Below are positions 53,268 to 63,977 of a stretch of 64,000 nt of DNA, one piece after another. The DNA lies in the NCBI RefSeq assembly GCF_030209175.1, contig NZ_JARVSM010000003.1:124001-188000 (forward strand), written 5' to 3'. Positions within the stretch are counted from its first letter, which is position 1, and the number at the start of each line of letters is the position of its first letter. This DNA comes from Pseudomonas sp. efr-133-TYG-5 (GTDB taxonomy: Bacteria; Pseudomonadota; Gammaproteobacteria; Pseudomonadales; Pseudomonadaceae). Position numbers and translations under genes: made by a program. The notes below the pieces were generated by a model, which had not been told where the DNA came from, made no database searches, and worked only from the letters and a program-made list of their open reading frames with translations.

Positions 53268-53365
53268 CCATCGCTGGCAAGCCAGCTGCCACAAGGTCTT
53301 GAGGCGTACCTGCCATTGCGCAGCCTGCCAGGACACCTGTGGGAGGTGGCTTGCCAGCGAAGAGG
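53268..53365. repeat. REP-like inverted pair downstream of the MFS gene
   Basis: ccatcgctggcaagccagct and, reversed, ggtggcttgccagcgaag form complementary arms about 50 bp apart in the convergent space before the gap terminator. Confidence 0.8.
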
Positions 53366-53388
53366 CCGGATAGAGATCTGCCAGGCAT

Positions 53389-53422
53389 AAAAAAACGCCC
53401 CGACCAAAGTCGGGGCGTTTTC
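53389..53422. terminator. Bidirectional terminator between MFS and gap genes
   Basis: AACGCCCCGAC pairs with GTCGGGGCGTT over CAAA, with an A run before it and T after; on the minus strand it ends gap with seven T. Confidence 0.9.
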
Positions 53423-53437
53423 ATTTGCCGCTAAGGC

Positions 53438-54886
53438 TTAGCGCGGGAACGCTGGCGGGTTGACCCCGGCCATGTCTTCCATTACGCGGATCACCTGGCA
53501 GCTGTAACCGAACTCGTTGTCGTACCAGACGTACAGCACAACGCGGTTATCCTGGGTGATGGTCGCTTCAGCGTCGACCACACCGGCGTGGCGCGAGCCA
53601 ACGAAGTCGGTGGACACCACTTCCTGCGAATTGACGAAGTCGATTTGCTTGTGCAGATCGGAGTGCAGCGCCATGTAGCGCAGGTACTCGTTCATCTCTT
53701 CACGGGTGGCGGCTTTCTCGAGGTTGAGGTTGAGAATGGCCATCGACACGTTCGGCGTCGGAACGCGGATCGCGTTACCGGTCAACTTGCCGGCCAGTTC
53801 AGGCAGGGCCTTGGCCGCCGCGGTGGCTGCACCGGTCTCGGTAATGACCATGTTCAGCGCGGCGCTGCGGCCACGGCGATCGCCCTTGTGGAAGTTGTCG
53901 ATCAGGTTCTGGTCGTTGGTGTACGAGTGAACGGTTTCGACGTGACCATTGACGATGCCGAACTTGTCATTCACGGCTTTGAGCACCGGCACGATGGCGT
54001 TGGTGGTGCAGGAAGCGGCGGACACGATCTTGTCGTCGGCGGTGATTTCGTTGTGGTTGATGCCGTGAACGATGTTCTTCAGCTTGCCCTTGCCAGGTGC
54101 AGTCAGAACCACGCGGTCGATACCCGGGCACTGCAGGTGCTGACCCAGGCCATCGGCGTCACGCCATACGCCGGTGTTGTCCACCAGCAGCGCGTCTTTG
54201 ATGCCGTACTGGGTGTAATCCACCTCGGTCGGGTTCTTCGCGTAGATCACCTGGATCAGGTTGCCGTTGGCGGTGATGGTGTTGTTTTCTTCGTCGATGG
54301 TGATGGTGCCGTTGAACGAACCATGTACCGAATCGCGACGCAGCAGGCTGGCGCGTTTGGTCAGGTCGTTCTCGGCGCCCTTGCGCACCACGATGGCACG
54401 CAGACGCAGGCCGTCGCCGCCACCGGTTTTCTCGATCAGGATGCGCGCCAGCAGACGGCCGATACGACCGAAGCCGTACAGGACAACGTCAGTGCCTTTG
54501 CGGGCGGTAGCGTTCTGCTGGCCAACCACGTCAGCCATTTCTTCGCGGACGAACTGCTCGGCGCTGCGGCCGTTGCCTTCGTTGCGGAATTTGAACGCCA
54601 ACTTGCCCAGGTCTACCGAAGCCGCGCCGAGCTTGAGCTCGCTCATGGCCTTGAGCAGAGGGAATGTTTCGTGGACGGAGAGTTCGCTATCGTCGGAGGA
54701 ACGGTGGCGAGCAAAGCGATGAGCTTTGAGAATCGCGATGACAGACTGGTTGATCAGGCTGCGGCCATAGATCGAGCTCACCACGTTGTTGTTGCGGTAG
54801 AGCTGACCGATAAGCGGAATCATCGCTTCTGCGAGTGCTTCACGGTCGATCCATTCACCAAGACACTGGTCGGGCTTCTGAGTCAC
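53438..54886 (-). CDS. gap: Glyceraldehyde-3-phosphate dehydrogenase, long form
   Basis: A 482-residue GAPDH, about 140 residues longer than standard enzymes. The extra part is an N-terminal helical domain (MTQKPDQCLGEWIDREALAE to about residue 120). The dehydrogenase domain has VVLYGFGRIGRLLARIL, the catalytic Cys in SAASCTTNAIVP, and HSYTNDQN and WYDNEFGYS. GTG 54886 is chosen because GGAAGG lies 5 bases upstream; the ATG at 54901 precedes that site. It is divergent from mfd, with a recognisable promoter upstream. Confidence 0.93.
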   Translation of the reverse strand: MTQKPDQCLGEWIDREALAEAMIPLIGQLYRNNNVVSSIYGRSLINQSVIAILKAHRFARHRSSDDSELSVHETFPLLKAMSELKLGAASVDLGKLAFKFRNEGNGRSAEQFVREEMADVVGQQNATARKGTDVVLYGFGRIGRLLARILIEKTGGGDGLRLRAIVVRKGAENDLTKRASLLRRDSVHGSFNGTITIDEENNTITANGNLIQVIYAKNPTEVDYTQYGIKDALLVDNTGVWRDADGLGQHLQCPGIDRVVLTAPGKGKLKNIVHGINHNEITADDKIVSAASCTTNAIVPVLKAVNDKFGIVNGHVETVHSYTNDQNLIDNFHKGDRRGRSAALNMVITETGAATAAAKALPELAGKLTGNAIRVPTPNVSMAILNLNLEKAATREEMNEYLRYMALHSDLHKQIDFVNSQEVVSTDFVGSRHAGVVDAEATITQDNRVVLYVWYDNEFGYSCQVIRVMEDMAGVNPPAFPR

Positions 54887-54925
54887 GGGAACCTTCCACA
54901 TGTAGGGGCAGAAAAAAGGGGCTAC

Positions 54926-54954
54926 ATTATGCCGCCGAGAACCTCTCGTAGCAA
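54926..54954 (-). promoter_or_regulatory. Predicted sigma-70 promoter of gap
   Basis: On the minus strand TTGCTA (-35, 54954-54949) and CATAAT (-10, 54931-54926) are 17 bp apart, about 40 bp before the GTG start. Confidence 0.55.
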
Positions 54955-55111
54955 TGCGCGCTTGTCGCGCAAACGGTAACAAATTTCCGTTCAAAAAAAT
55001 CACGCCCGCCGCCAGCCCAGTAAAACCGGGGCTTGCAGCGCAGTCAATTTTTCGACGACTGTTAGACGATGTCTGTAACCCTCCGTAACACCGCTCGATA
55101 TCGGCACTACA

Positions 55112-55144
55112 TAACCGCAAAAAAAGTACTCTTTTTTATGGTTA
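55112..55144. promoter_or_regulatory. Inverted repeat with A/T tracts in the gap-mfd divergent region
   Basis: TAACC...AAAAAAA and TTTTTT...GGTTA form an inverted repeat around GTACTC. It lies midway between the two predicted promoters in a 369-bp space that is otherwise without genes; role unknown. Confidence 0.35.
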
Positions 55145-55188
55145 CCACTACATTTCGCGCAAAGCGTGAAGATAGACGCAGTCTGCAA

Positions 55189-55218
55189 CTGACAGGCGCC
55201 ACCCGACGCCGCTACAAT
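55189..55218 (+). promoter_or_regulatory. Predicted sigma-70 promoter of mfd
   Basis: CTGACA (55189-55194) and TACAAT (55213-55218) are 18 bp apart, giving a start site about 30 bp before the mfd GTG. Confidence 0.5.
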
Positions 55219-55255
55219 TACCGACTTTGTCGCAAAGCCTGGAGCTCAACCTTCC

Positions 55256-58200
55256 GTGCCCGTTCTGCGTCTACCGCAACTCCCTGCCGCGGCAGGTAAA
55301 CAGCATTGGGGCAATCTGCCCGGTGCCGCCCTCAGCCTGGCGATTGCCGAGGCTGCCAGCGCTGCCAAGCGCTTCACCCTGCTACTGACCGCCGATAGCC
55401 AAAGCGCCGAACGGCTGGAACAGGAGCTGAGTTTCTTCGCCCCGGATTTGCCCGTGCTGCATTTCCCCGACTGGGAAACGCTGCCCTACGACCTGTTTTC
55501 CCCGCATCAGGACATCATTTCCCAGCGCATCGCCAGCCTGTACAGGCTGCCGGAGCTGGAGCACGGTGTTTTGGTGGTGCCGATCACCACGGCCCTGCAT
55601 CGCCTGGCACCGACCAGTTTCCTGCTCGGCAGCAGCCTGGTCCTCGACGTCGGGCAGAAACTCGACCTCGAGCAAATGCGCACACGCCTCGAGGCCAGCG
55701 GCTATCGCTATGTCGACACGGTCTACGAGCATGGCGAATTCACCGTCCGCGGCGCCCTGATCGATCTGTTCCCGATGGGCAGCAAACTGCCCTACCGCAT
55801 CGACCTGTTCGACGACGAAATCGAAACCCTGCGCACCTTCGACCCGGAAAACCAGCGCTCCATCGACAAGGTCGAATCGGTCAAGCTGCTGCCGGCCAAG
55901 GAATTCCCGCTGCAGAAGGACGCCGTCACTCGCTTCAAGGCGCGCTTTCGCGAGCGCTTCGACGTCGACTTCCGGCGCTGCCCGATCTTCCAGGACCTGA
56001 GCAGCGGCATCACCCCGGCCGGCATCGAGTACTACCTGCCGCTGTTCTTCGAGGACACCTCGACCCTGTTCGATTACCTGCCGCAGGACACCCAGGTGTT
56101 CTCGCTGCCAGGCATCGAGCAGGCGGCGGAAAACTTCTGGAACGATGTACGCAATCGCTACGAAGAACGCCGCGTCGATCCATCGCGTCCTTTATTGCCG
56201 CCGGCCGAGCTGTTCCTGCCGGTGGAAGACTGCTTCGCCCGCCTCAAGAGCTGGCCACGGGTGGTCGCCAGCCAGCAGGACGTCGAATCCGGGGCCGGCC
56301 GCGAACGCTTCCCGGCGCAAGCGCTGCCGAACCTGGCAATCGAAGCCAAGGCCACGCAACCGCTGGCGGCACTCTCGGCATTCCTCGACGAGTTTCCCGG
56401 CCGCGTGCTGTTCACTGCCGAATCCGCCGGCCGCCGCGAAGTATTGCTGGAGCTGCTGGAGCGCCTGAAGCTGCGGCCGAAAACCGTCGACAGCTGGCCG
56501 GACTTCGTCGCCGGCAAGGATCGCCTGGCGATCACCATTGCCCCGCTCGACGAAGGCCTGATGCTCGACGACCCGGCGCTGGCGCTGGTTGCGGAAAGTC
56601 CGCTGTTCGGCCAGCGAGTGATGCAGCGTCGGCGCCGCGAGAAACGCGCCGACGCCAGCAACGACGCGGTCATCAAGAACCTCACCGAGCTGCGCGAAGG
56701 CGCACCCGTGGTGCATATCGATCACGGTGTCGGTCGCTACCTGGGCCTGACCATTCTCGAGATCGACAACCAGGCCGCCGAATTCCTCACCCTGGAATAC
56801 GCCGAGAACGCCAAGCTCTACGTGCCGGTGGCCAACCTGCATTTGATCGCCCGCTACACCGGCAGCGACGACGCGCTGGCCCCGCTGCACCGTCTCGGCT
56901 CCGAGACCTGGCAGAAAGCCAAGCGCAAGGCCGCCGAACAGGTGCGCGACGTCGCCGCCGAACTGCTCGACATCTACGCCCGCCGCGCCGCGCGCGAAGG
57001 TTACGCGTTCGCCGACCCGAAAGCCGATTACGCCACCTTCAGCGCCGGCTTCCCGTTCGAAGAAACCCCGGACCAGCAAGCCACCATCGAAGCCGTGCGC
57101 GAAGACATGCTCGCGCCGAAACCGATGGATCGCCTGGTCTGCGGCGACGTCGGCTTCGGCAAGACCGAAGTGGCCATGCGCGCCGCGTTCATCGCCGTGC
57201 ACGGTGGCCGCCAGGTGGCCATCCTGGTGCCGACCACCCTGCTCGCCCAGCAGCATTACAACAGCTTCCGCGACCGCTTCGCCGACTGGCCGGTGACCGT
57301 GGAGGTGATGAGCCGCTTCAAGTCGGCCAAGGAAGTCAACGCGGCTATCGCCGACCTGGCGGAAGGCAAGATCGACATCGTCATCGGCACGCACAAGCTG
57401 CTGTCCGACGATGTGAAAATCAAGAACCTCGGCCTGGTGATCATCGACGAAGAGCACCGTTTCGGTGTCCGCCAGAAAGAACAGCTCAAGGCCCTGCGCA
57501 GCGAAGTCGACATCCTCACGCTGACCGCCACGCCGATTCCGCGCACGCTGAACATGGCGGTGTCGGGCATGCGCGACCTGTCGATCATCGCCACGCCGCC
57601 GGCGCGACGCCTGTCGGTGCGCACCTTCGTCATGGAGCAGAACAAGAGCACGGTCAAAGAGGCGCTGCTGCGTGAGCTGCTGCGTGGTGGCCAGGTCTAC
57701 TACCTGCACAACGATGTGAAGACCATCGAGAAGTGCGCCGCCGACCTCGCCGAACTGGTGCCGGAAGCACGCATCGGCATCGGTCACGGGCAGATGCGCG
57801 AACGCGAACTCGAACAGGTGATGAGCGACTTCTATCACAAGCGCTTCAACGTGCTGATCGCCTCGACCATCATCGAGACCGGCATCGACGTGCCGAGCGC
57901 CAACACCATCATCATCGAGCGTGCCGACAAGTTCGGCCTGGCGCAGCTGCACCAGTTGCGCGGGCGTGTCGGCCGCAGTCACCACCAGGCCTACGCCTAC
58001 CTGCTGACCCCACCGCGCCAGCAGATCACTTCCGACGCGGAAAAGCGCTTGGAAGCGATCGCCAACACCCAGGACCTTGGCGCCGGTTTCGTTCTGGCTA
58101 CCAACGACCTGGAAATCCGCGGCGCCGGCGAACTGCTCGGCGATGGTCAGAGCGGACAGATCCAGGCCGTGGGTTTCACCCTATACATGGAAATGCTCGA

Positions 58201-58705
58201 GCGCGCGGTGAAGTCGATCCGCAAGGGCGAACAGCCGAACCTCGACCAGCCGCTCGGCGGTGGCCCGGAGGTCAACCTGCGCGTGCCGGCGCTGATTCCG
58301 GAAGACTATCTGCCGGATGTGCATGCGCGCCTGATCCTCTACAAGCGCATCGCCTCGGCCACTGACGAAGAAGGCTTGAAGGATCTGCAAGTGGAGATGA
58401 TCGACCGCTTCGGCCTGTTGCCGGAACCGACCAAGAACCTGATGCGCATCACCGCGCTGAAATTGCAGGCCGAGCAACTGGGCATCAGGAAAGTCGATGG
58501 CGGCCCGCAGGGCGGACGCATCGAGTTCGCCGCGCAGACGCCGGTCGACCCGCTGACCCTGATCAAGCTGATCCAGAGCCAGCCCAAACGCTACAAATTC
58601 GAAGGGGCCACGATGTTCAAATTCATGGTACCGATGGAGCGCGCGGAAGAGCGCTTCAATACTGTAGAGGCGCTGTTCGAGCGCCTCATCCCGAAAACTG
58701 CTTGA
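55256..58705 (+). CDS. mfd: Transcription-repair coupling factor Mfd
   Basis: A 1149-residue DNA translocase that releases stalled RNA polymerase and recruits UvrA. The N-terminal UvrB-homology region (FPDWETLPYDLFSPHQDI) spans about residues 1-330. The RNA polymerase-interacting domain (VVHIDHGVGRYLGL) is near 480-550. The helicase core has Walker A CGDVGFGKTEVAMRA, DEEHRFGVRQKE, TATPIPRTLNMA, TIIETGIDVPSANT and QLRGRVGRSHHQAYAY. The C-terminal TRCF domain covers about the last 150 residues. Full family length. Starts with GTG. Confidence 0.97.
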   Translation: MPVLRLPQLPAAAGKQHWGNLPGAALSLAIAEAASAAKRFTLLLTADSQSAERLEQELSFFAPDLPVLHFPDWETLPYDLFSPHQDIISQRIASLYRLPELEHGVLVVPITTALHRLAPTSFLLGSSLVLDVGQKLDLEQMRTRLEASGYRYVDTVYEHGEFTVRGALIDLFPMGSKLPYRIDLFDDEIETLRTFDPENQRSIDKVESVKLLPAKEFPLQKDAVTRFKARFRERFDVDFRRCPIFQDLSSGITPAGIEYYLPLFFEDTSTLFDYLPQDTQVFSLPGIEQAAENFWNDVRNRYEERRVDPSRPLLPPAELFLPVEDCFARLKSWPRVVASQQDVESGAGRERFPAQALPNLAIEAKATQPLAALSAFLDEFPGRVLFTAESAGRREVLLELLERLKLRPKTVDSWPDFVAGKDRLAITIAPLDEGLMLDDPALALVAESPLFGQRVMQRRRREKRADASNDAVIKNLTELREGAPVVHIDHGVGRYLGLTILEIDNQAAEFLTLEYAENAKLYVPVANLHLIARYTGSDDALAPLHRLGSETWQKAKRKAAEQVRDVAAELLDIYARRAAREGYAFADPKADYATFSAGFPFEETPDQQATIEAVREDMLAPKPMDRLVCGDVGFGKTEVAMRAAFIAVHGGRQVAILVPTTLLAQQHYNSFRDRFADWPVTVEVMSRFKSAKEVNAAIADLAEGKIDIVIGTHKLLSDDVKIKNLGLVIIDEEHRFGVRQKEQLKALRSEVDILTLTATPIPRTLNMAVSGMRDLSIIATPPARRLSVRTFVMEQNKSTVKEALLRELLRGGQVYYLHNDVKTIEKCAADLAELVPEARIGIGHGQMRERELEQVMSDFYHKRFNVLIASTIIETGIDVPSANTIIIERADKFGLAQLHQLRGRVGRSHHQAYAYLLTPPRQQITSDAEKRLEAIANTQDLGAGFVLATNDLEIRGAGELLGDGQSGQIQAVGFTLYMEMLERAVKSIRKGEQPNLDQPLGGGPEVNLRVPALIPEDYLPDVHARLILYKRIASATDEEGLKDLQVEMIDRFGLLPEPTKNLMRITALKLQAEQLGIRKVDGGPQGGRIEFAAQTPVDPLTLIKLIQSQPKRYKFEGATMFKFMVPMERAEERFNTVEALFERLIPKTA

Positions 58706-58715
58706 AGGACGCCGC

Positions 58716-59282
58716 ATGCGCCTGTTTCGCTCACTGACTTTGCTACTGACTTTGGTAGCGCCTTCGGCCTTTGCCGATGACCTGTATCAGGTCGAAATGA
58801 TTCTGGTGCGCCAGAATGCCGTGCCGGCAATCGTCAGCCGCGCCGCGCCGGAAGACTGGGCTGCCGGCGCCCAGCGCCTGCCCGCCGACAGCCAGCGTAC
58901 TCCGGCACTGAACGACGTTGCCGCCAAGCTCACCGCCAGCGGCGACTACAGCGTACTGCTGCACAAGGCCTGGCAGCAGACCCTCGGCGAGACACCGGCG
59001 AAAGTGGCAATCAGCGATGGCCAGGAGCAGTTCGGCCAGTTCCCCATCGAAGGCACCCTGGAACTGAAACTCGGGCGCTTCACCGATGTGAACGCCGATT
59101 TCTGGGTCAACCAGATCGACGGCAACGGCATGGTCACCGCCAGCGAACGCCTCAAGCAGGACAGCCACACCAAGAACGGCCAGCTCAACTACCTCGACAA
59201 CGGCCATCTGGCCCTGCTGATCAAGATCACTTCCCTGACGGCGCCCGCGCCACGGGAAGCGCCTGAAAGCATTCCGGACTGA
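58716..59282 (+). CDS. CsiV-like periplasmic protein
   Basis: A 188-residue exported protein with signal peptide (SLTLLLTLVAPSAFA). The mature start DDLYQVEMILVRQN and the later blocks FPIEGTLELKLGRF, ASERLKQDS and YLDNGHLALLIKIT fit the CsiV family. CsiV of Vibrio cholerae is a LysM-helper protein needed for resistance to D-amino acids, so a role at the cell wall is possible. It starts 11 bp after mfd and ends 12 bp before the SNF2 helicase gene, so all three may be cotranscribed. Confidence 0.8.
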   Translation: MRLFRSLTLLLTLVAPSAFADDLYQVEMILVRQNAVPAIVSRAAPEDWAAGAQRLPADSQRTPALNDVAAKLTASGDYSVLLHKAWQQTLGETPAKVAISDGQEQFGQFPIEGTLELKLGRFTDVNADFWVNQIDGNGMVTASERLKQDSHTKNGQLNYLDNGHLALLIKITSLTAPAPREAPESIPD

Positions 59283-59293
59283 TCGAAGTCCCT

Positions 59294-61984
59294 ATGCCCC
59301 CGCCCCTGAGTAAACCGTTGGCACCCTCCTGGGTCAGCCGATTCAAGGAACAGAGTCTGGAGCGCGGCCGGCGCTACGCCCTGGAGAACCGGGTCCGCAT
59401 CGTCCAGGTCGGCGATGCGACCATCACCGCCAGTTGCGAAGGCTCCGGCGGTAATGTCTACCGTCAGACGATTCGCCTGCGCGAGTCGGCCAAAGGCACA
59501 CTGCTGATGGTCGATGCCACCTGCACCTGCCCGGTTCACAGCAACTGCAAACACTGCGCAGCGGTACTGCTGCAAGTGCAGGAAACCCTCGAATACCCCG
59601 CTGCCGCCAAGGACGCCGAACTGCTGGAAAAGCTCCAGGCTGTCCTGGAAAACCGCAGCCCCAAGGCCCCGCCGCAAGTGTTGGTGGACAACGTACAACC
59701 GCTGCCGCGCCTGTGGTTGGCGAGCGTCGAGTTCAGCGCCTTCGAGCCGCGCAATGGCCGGATGCAGCGCTATATCCAGCATCGCGCGGCGCTGTCGTTC
59801 AGCTACCTCGACGAATACGTCAGCGGGCAGAAAAACAGCGACATCCTGATTCGCCAGGAAACCCAGACCCTGCGGATCAAACGTCACCCGGATGTCGAGC
59901 AAACCTACCGCGAACAACTGCGTATCCTCGGTTTCCGCATCGCCACCCGGCAGAGCAAGGCGCTGCCGGAAAGCGCCGGCGAACTGTACGAGATGGTCAA
60001 CGACAGCGCCTGGCTGACGTTCACCCTCAATGATCTGCCGAAGCTGCGCAGCCAGGGCTGGGAGTTGTTGATCGACGATGACTTCGGCTTCGACCTGACC
60101 GCCGTCGACGACTGGTACGCCACCGTCGAACAGGCCCCGGAGCGCGACTGGTTCGACCTCGAACTGGGGATCATCGTCAATGGCGAGCGCCTGAGCCTGC
60201 TGCCGATCCTGCTCAACCTGATGCGCTCGCACACGGAAATTCTCAACCCGGAACGCCTGGCGCGCCGCCGCGACGACGAGCTGATTCTGGTCAACATCCC
60301 GCAGCGCAACAACGAGCACGGGCCGCTGCAGGTCGCGCTGCCACTCGGTCGCCTGAAACCGGTGCTGGCGACGCTGGGCGAGTTCTATTTGCAGGAACCG
60401 GGGGAAACCACCCTGCGCCTGAGCAAGGCCGACGCCACGCGCCTCAACTCGCTGGAAGGCATTCCTCTGCTGTGGGAAGGCGGCGAGCAGATTCGCAGCT
60501 TTGCCCAGCGCCTGCGCGATATCCGCGATTACTCGGCCGAGGCGCCGAAGGGTCTCAACGCAACGCTGCGGCCTTATCAGCTCGAGGGGCTGAGCTGGAT
60601 GCAGTCGTTGCGCCAGCTCGAAGTCGGCGGGATTCTCGCGGACGACATGGGCCTGGGCAAAACCCTACAGACCCTGGCGCACATTCTCAGCGAGAAAAAC
60701 GCCGGCCGCCTGGATCGCCCATGCATGGTGGTGATGCCCACCAGCCTGATACCGAACTGGCTCGACGAAGCGGCGCACTTTACCCCGCAGCTCAAGGTGG
60801 TCGCGCTGTACGGTGCAAGCCGCAAAAAGCACTTCGAACATCTCGCCGACTACGATCTGATCCTCACCACCTATGCCCTGCTGCCCAAGGATGTCGAACG
60901 CCTCGCCCAGCAACCGCTGCACGTGCTAGTGCTGGATGAAGCGCAATACATCAAGAATCCCAACAGCAAAGCGGCCCAGGCGGCCCGCGAGCTCAACGCC
61001 CGCCAGCGTCTGTGCCTGAGCGGCACGCCGCTGGAAAACCACCTCGGCGAGTTGTGGTCGCTGTTTCATTTCCTGTTGCCCGGCTGGCTCGGCGACGTTA
61101 AAAGTTTCAACGCCGATTACCGCGTGCCGATTGAAAAACGCGCCAGTGAAGTCCGCCTGCAGCACCTCAACGGTCGGATCAAGCCGTTCCTGTTGCGCCG
61201 CACCAAAGAGCAAGTCGCGACCGAGCTGCCGCCGAAAACCGAGATCATCCACTGGGTCGACCTCAACGAGGCCCAGCGCGATGTGTACGAAACCATGCGC
61301 CTGGCCATGGACAAAAAAGTCCGCGACGAGATCACCCGCAAAGGCGTGGCGCGCAGCCAGATCATTATTCTCGAGGCGCTGCTCAAGCTGCGTCAGGTCT
61401 GCTGTGACCTGCGCCTGGTCAACGACGCCACCCTGCCCACTCGCGGCAGCACCTCGGGCAAGCTCGACAGCCTGATGGAGATGCTCGAGGAGCTGTTCGA
61501 GGAAGGCCGGCGGATCCTGCTGTTCTCGCAGTTCACCTCGATGCTGGCGCTGATCGAGGACGAGTTGAAGAAACGCAACATCGCCTATGCCCTGCTCACC
61601 GGCCAGACACGCGACCGGCGCACCCCGGTGAAGGAATTCCAGAGCGGCAAGCGGCAGATTTTCCTGATCAGCCTGAAGGCTGGCGGCGTCGGCCTGAACC
61701 TGACCGAAGCGGACACCGTGATTCACTACGACCCGTGGTGGAACCCGGCCACCGAGAACCAGGCAACCGACCGCGCCTATCGGATCGGCCAGGAGAAGCC
61801 GGTGTTCGTCTACAAGATGATCGCTCGGGGCACGGTAGAGGAAAAGATTCAGCACCTGCAGAAGGAAAAGTCTGACTTGGCAGCAGGCGTGCTGGATGGG
61901 CGCAAGGCCGGGGACTGGAAACTGCAGAACGATGATATCGAGGCGCTGTTCGCGCCGTTGCCGGATAAGCTCGACAAGCGTTGA
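59294..61984 (+). CDS. SNF2-family helicase with SWIM zinc finger
   Basis: An 896-residue ATP-dependent translocase. A SWIM zinc finger is at about residues 75-90 (CTCPVHSNCKHC). The SNF2 ATPase core shows motif I LADDMGLGKTLQT, motif II LDEAQYIKN, motif III LSGTPLENHLGELWS, motif IV LFSQFTSML, motif V GGVGLNLTEADTV and motif VI QATDRAYRIGQ. This combination, similar to bacterial RapA-like/HepA relatives, suggests DNA or RNA polymerase remodelling; the exact role in bacteria is unclear. It follows the CsiV-like gene by 12 bp. Confidence 0.9.
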   Translation: MPPPLSKPLAPSWVSRFKEQSLERGRRYALENRVRIVQVGDATITASCEGSGGNVYRQTIRLRESAKGTLLMVDATCTCPVHSNCKHCAAVLLQVQETLEYPAAAKDAELLEKLQAVLENRSPKAPPQVLVDNVQPLPRLWLASVEFSAFEPRNGRMQRYIQHRAALSFSYLDEYVSGQKNSDILIRQETQTLRIKRHPDVEQTYREQLRILGFRIATRQSKALPESAGELYEMVNDSAWLTFTLNDLPKLRSQGWELLIDDDFGFDLTAVDDWYATVEQAPERDWFDLELGIIVNGERLSLLPILLNLMRSHTEILNPERLARRRDDELILVNIPQRNNEHGPLQVALPLGRLKPVLATLGEFYLQEPGETTLRLSKADATRLNSLEGIPLLWEGGEQIRSFAQRLRDIRDYSAEAPKGLNATLRPYQLEGLSWMQSLRQLEVGGILADDMGLGKTLQTLAHILSEKNAGRLDRPCMVVMPTSLIPNWLDEAAHFTPQLKVVALYGASRKKHFEHLADYDLILTTYALLPKDVERLAQQPLHVLVLDEAQYIKNPNSKAAQAARELNARQRLCLSGTPLENHLGELWSLFHFLLPGWLGDVKSFNADYRVPIEKRASEVRLQHLNGRIKPFLLRRTKEQVATELPPKTEIIHWVDLNEAQRDVYETMRLAMDKKVRDEITRKGVARSQIIILEALLKLRQVCCDLRLVNDATLPTRGSTSGKLDSLMEMLEELFEEGRRILLFSQFTSMLALIEDELKKRNIAYALLTGQTRDRRTPVKEFQSGKRQIFLISLKAGGVGLNLTEADTVIHYDPWWNPATENQATDRAYRIGQEKPVFVYKMIARGTVEEKIQHLQKEKSDLAAGVLDGRKAGDWKLQNDDIEALFAPLPDKLDKR

Positions 61985-62011
61985 GATCTTCAGCGCGAGC
62001 CAGAAAGCCAG

Positions 62012-62100
62012 CGCTGGCCAGCCAGCTCCCACAGTGGTTTGGGTTGAGCACTATCTTGTGAACAATACAAAAACCTGTGGAGCTGGCTGGCCAGCGATGA
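62012..62100. repeat. REP-like inverted pair between SNF2 and phosphorylase genes
   Basis: cgctggccagccagctccca and, reversed, tgtggagctggctggccagcg are complementary arms about 40 bp apart in the convergent space, which holds no gene. Confidence 0.85.
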
Positions 62101-62124
62101 AGTCGACTCGGTTCAGCGCCAGAC

Positions 62125-62874
<750 letters not shown>

Positions 62875-63885
62875 TTAATCAATCAGTTGAGCGTCTTTCA
62901 GCGCGCCGACGGCCGTCAGCCAACGCGGATCCTGGCGGTACTCGGTGCTGGCGTAAGCCTGGCCGCGCATCCGCGCGATACGCGCCGACGGCTTGACCTT
63001 CAGACGCTGCGCCGCGCTGAGGGCCAGTTCGGCGGCGGCACGATCGTTACAGACCAGGCCCATGTCGCAACCGGCGCTGAGCGCCGCTTCGATACGACTG
63101 GCGGCATCGCCGACCACATGGGCCCCGGCCATCGACAGGTCATCGCTGAAAATCACGCCATCGAACTGCAATTCGCCACGCAGGATGTCCTGCAACCAGC
63201 GCCGGGAGAATCCGGCAGGCTGTGCGTCCACTTGCGGATAAATGACATGGGCCGGCATGACCGCGGCCAACTGCTTGCTCAGCCGGGCGAACGGCACCAG
63301 GTCGTTGGCGCGGATGTCGTCGAGGCTGCGCTCGTCATTGGGGATGGCTACGTGGGAATCGGCTTCGGCCCAGCCGTGACCGGGGAAGTGCTTGCCAGTA
63401 GCAGCCATCCCGGCCGCGTTCATCCCCCGGATGAACGCCCCAGCGAGCTGCGCGGCGCGTTCCGGATTACCCTCGAACGCACGCGTGCCGACCACGGCGC
63501 TGCGCTGATAATCCAGATCCAGCACCGGCGCGAAGCTCAGGTCGAGGCCGACCGCCAGCACTTCGCTGGCCATGATCCAGCCACACTGCTCGGCCAGGTA
63601 TTCGGCGTTGGGATTGTCGGCGATGGCGCGCATCGCCGGCAGCCGCACAAAACCCTGACGCAGGCGCTGCACGCGACCGCCCTCCTGATCCACCGCCAGC
63701 AACAAGTCCGGGCGAATGGCGCGAATCGACGCGCTCAACTCGCGGACCTGCCGCGGGTGCTCGATGTTGCGGGCAAAAATGATCAGGCCGCCCACTTCGG
63801 GCTGACGCAACAATTGGCGATCTTCGGCCGTCAGCCAGGTACCGGCGACGTCCACCATCAACGAGCCTTGCAGGCCAGCAGTCAT
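62875..63885 (-). CDS. nagZ: Beta-N-acetylhexosaminidase NagZ
   Basis: A 336-residue GH3 enzyme of cell-wall recycling that removes GlcNAc from anhydromuropeptides in the cytoplasm; its products influence ampC induction. The N-terminal strand MVDVAGTWLTAEDRQLL, substrate motif VDQEGGRVQRL, the mobile loop KHFPGHGWAEADSH with catalytic His/Asp, and the nucleophile Asp in IFSDDLSMAGA are visible. ATG 63885 has an AAGGAATC ribosome site; the frame is open to 63918. Confidence 0.96.
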   Translation of the reverse strand: MTAGLQGSLMVDVAGTWLTAEDRQLLRQPEVGGLIIFARNIEHPRQVRELSASIRAIRPDLLLAVDQEGGRVQRLRQGFVRLPAMRAIADNPNAEYLAEQCGWIMASEVLAVGLDLSFAPVLDLDYQRSAVVGTRAFEGNPERAAQLAGAFIRGMNAAGMAATGKHFPGHGWAEADSHVAIPNDERSLDDIRANDLVPFARLSKQLAAVMPAHVIYPQVDAQPAGFSRRWLQDILRGELQFDGVIFSDDLSMAGAHVVGDAASRIEAALSAGCDMGLVCNDRAAAELALSAAQRLKVKPSARIARMRGQAYASTEYRQDPRWLTAVGALKDAQLID

Positions 63886-63906
63886 AGGGATTCCTTGAAA
63901 ACGAAA

Positions 63907-63977
63907 AACCCGTTCCACACGAGATCGCCGCCGTGGCGCAAGCCCGACAGGTCGGCGATATCGATAGGGAACGGGTT
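63907..63977 (-). terminator. Large nested hairpin upstream of nagZ
   Basis: AACCCGTTCC (63907-63916) pairs with GGAACGGGTT (63968-63977), and inside it ATCGCCG (63924-63930) with CGGCGAT (63953-63959). On the minus strand TTTTTCGTTTTC follows, so it may terminate the gene beyond the window edge and separate it from nagZ. Confidence 0.5.

Noticed and set aside
56192..57985. 597-codon open frame on the - strand
   Set aside because: Antisense to the helicase core of mfd; composition is that of a shadow frame.
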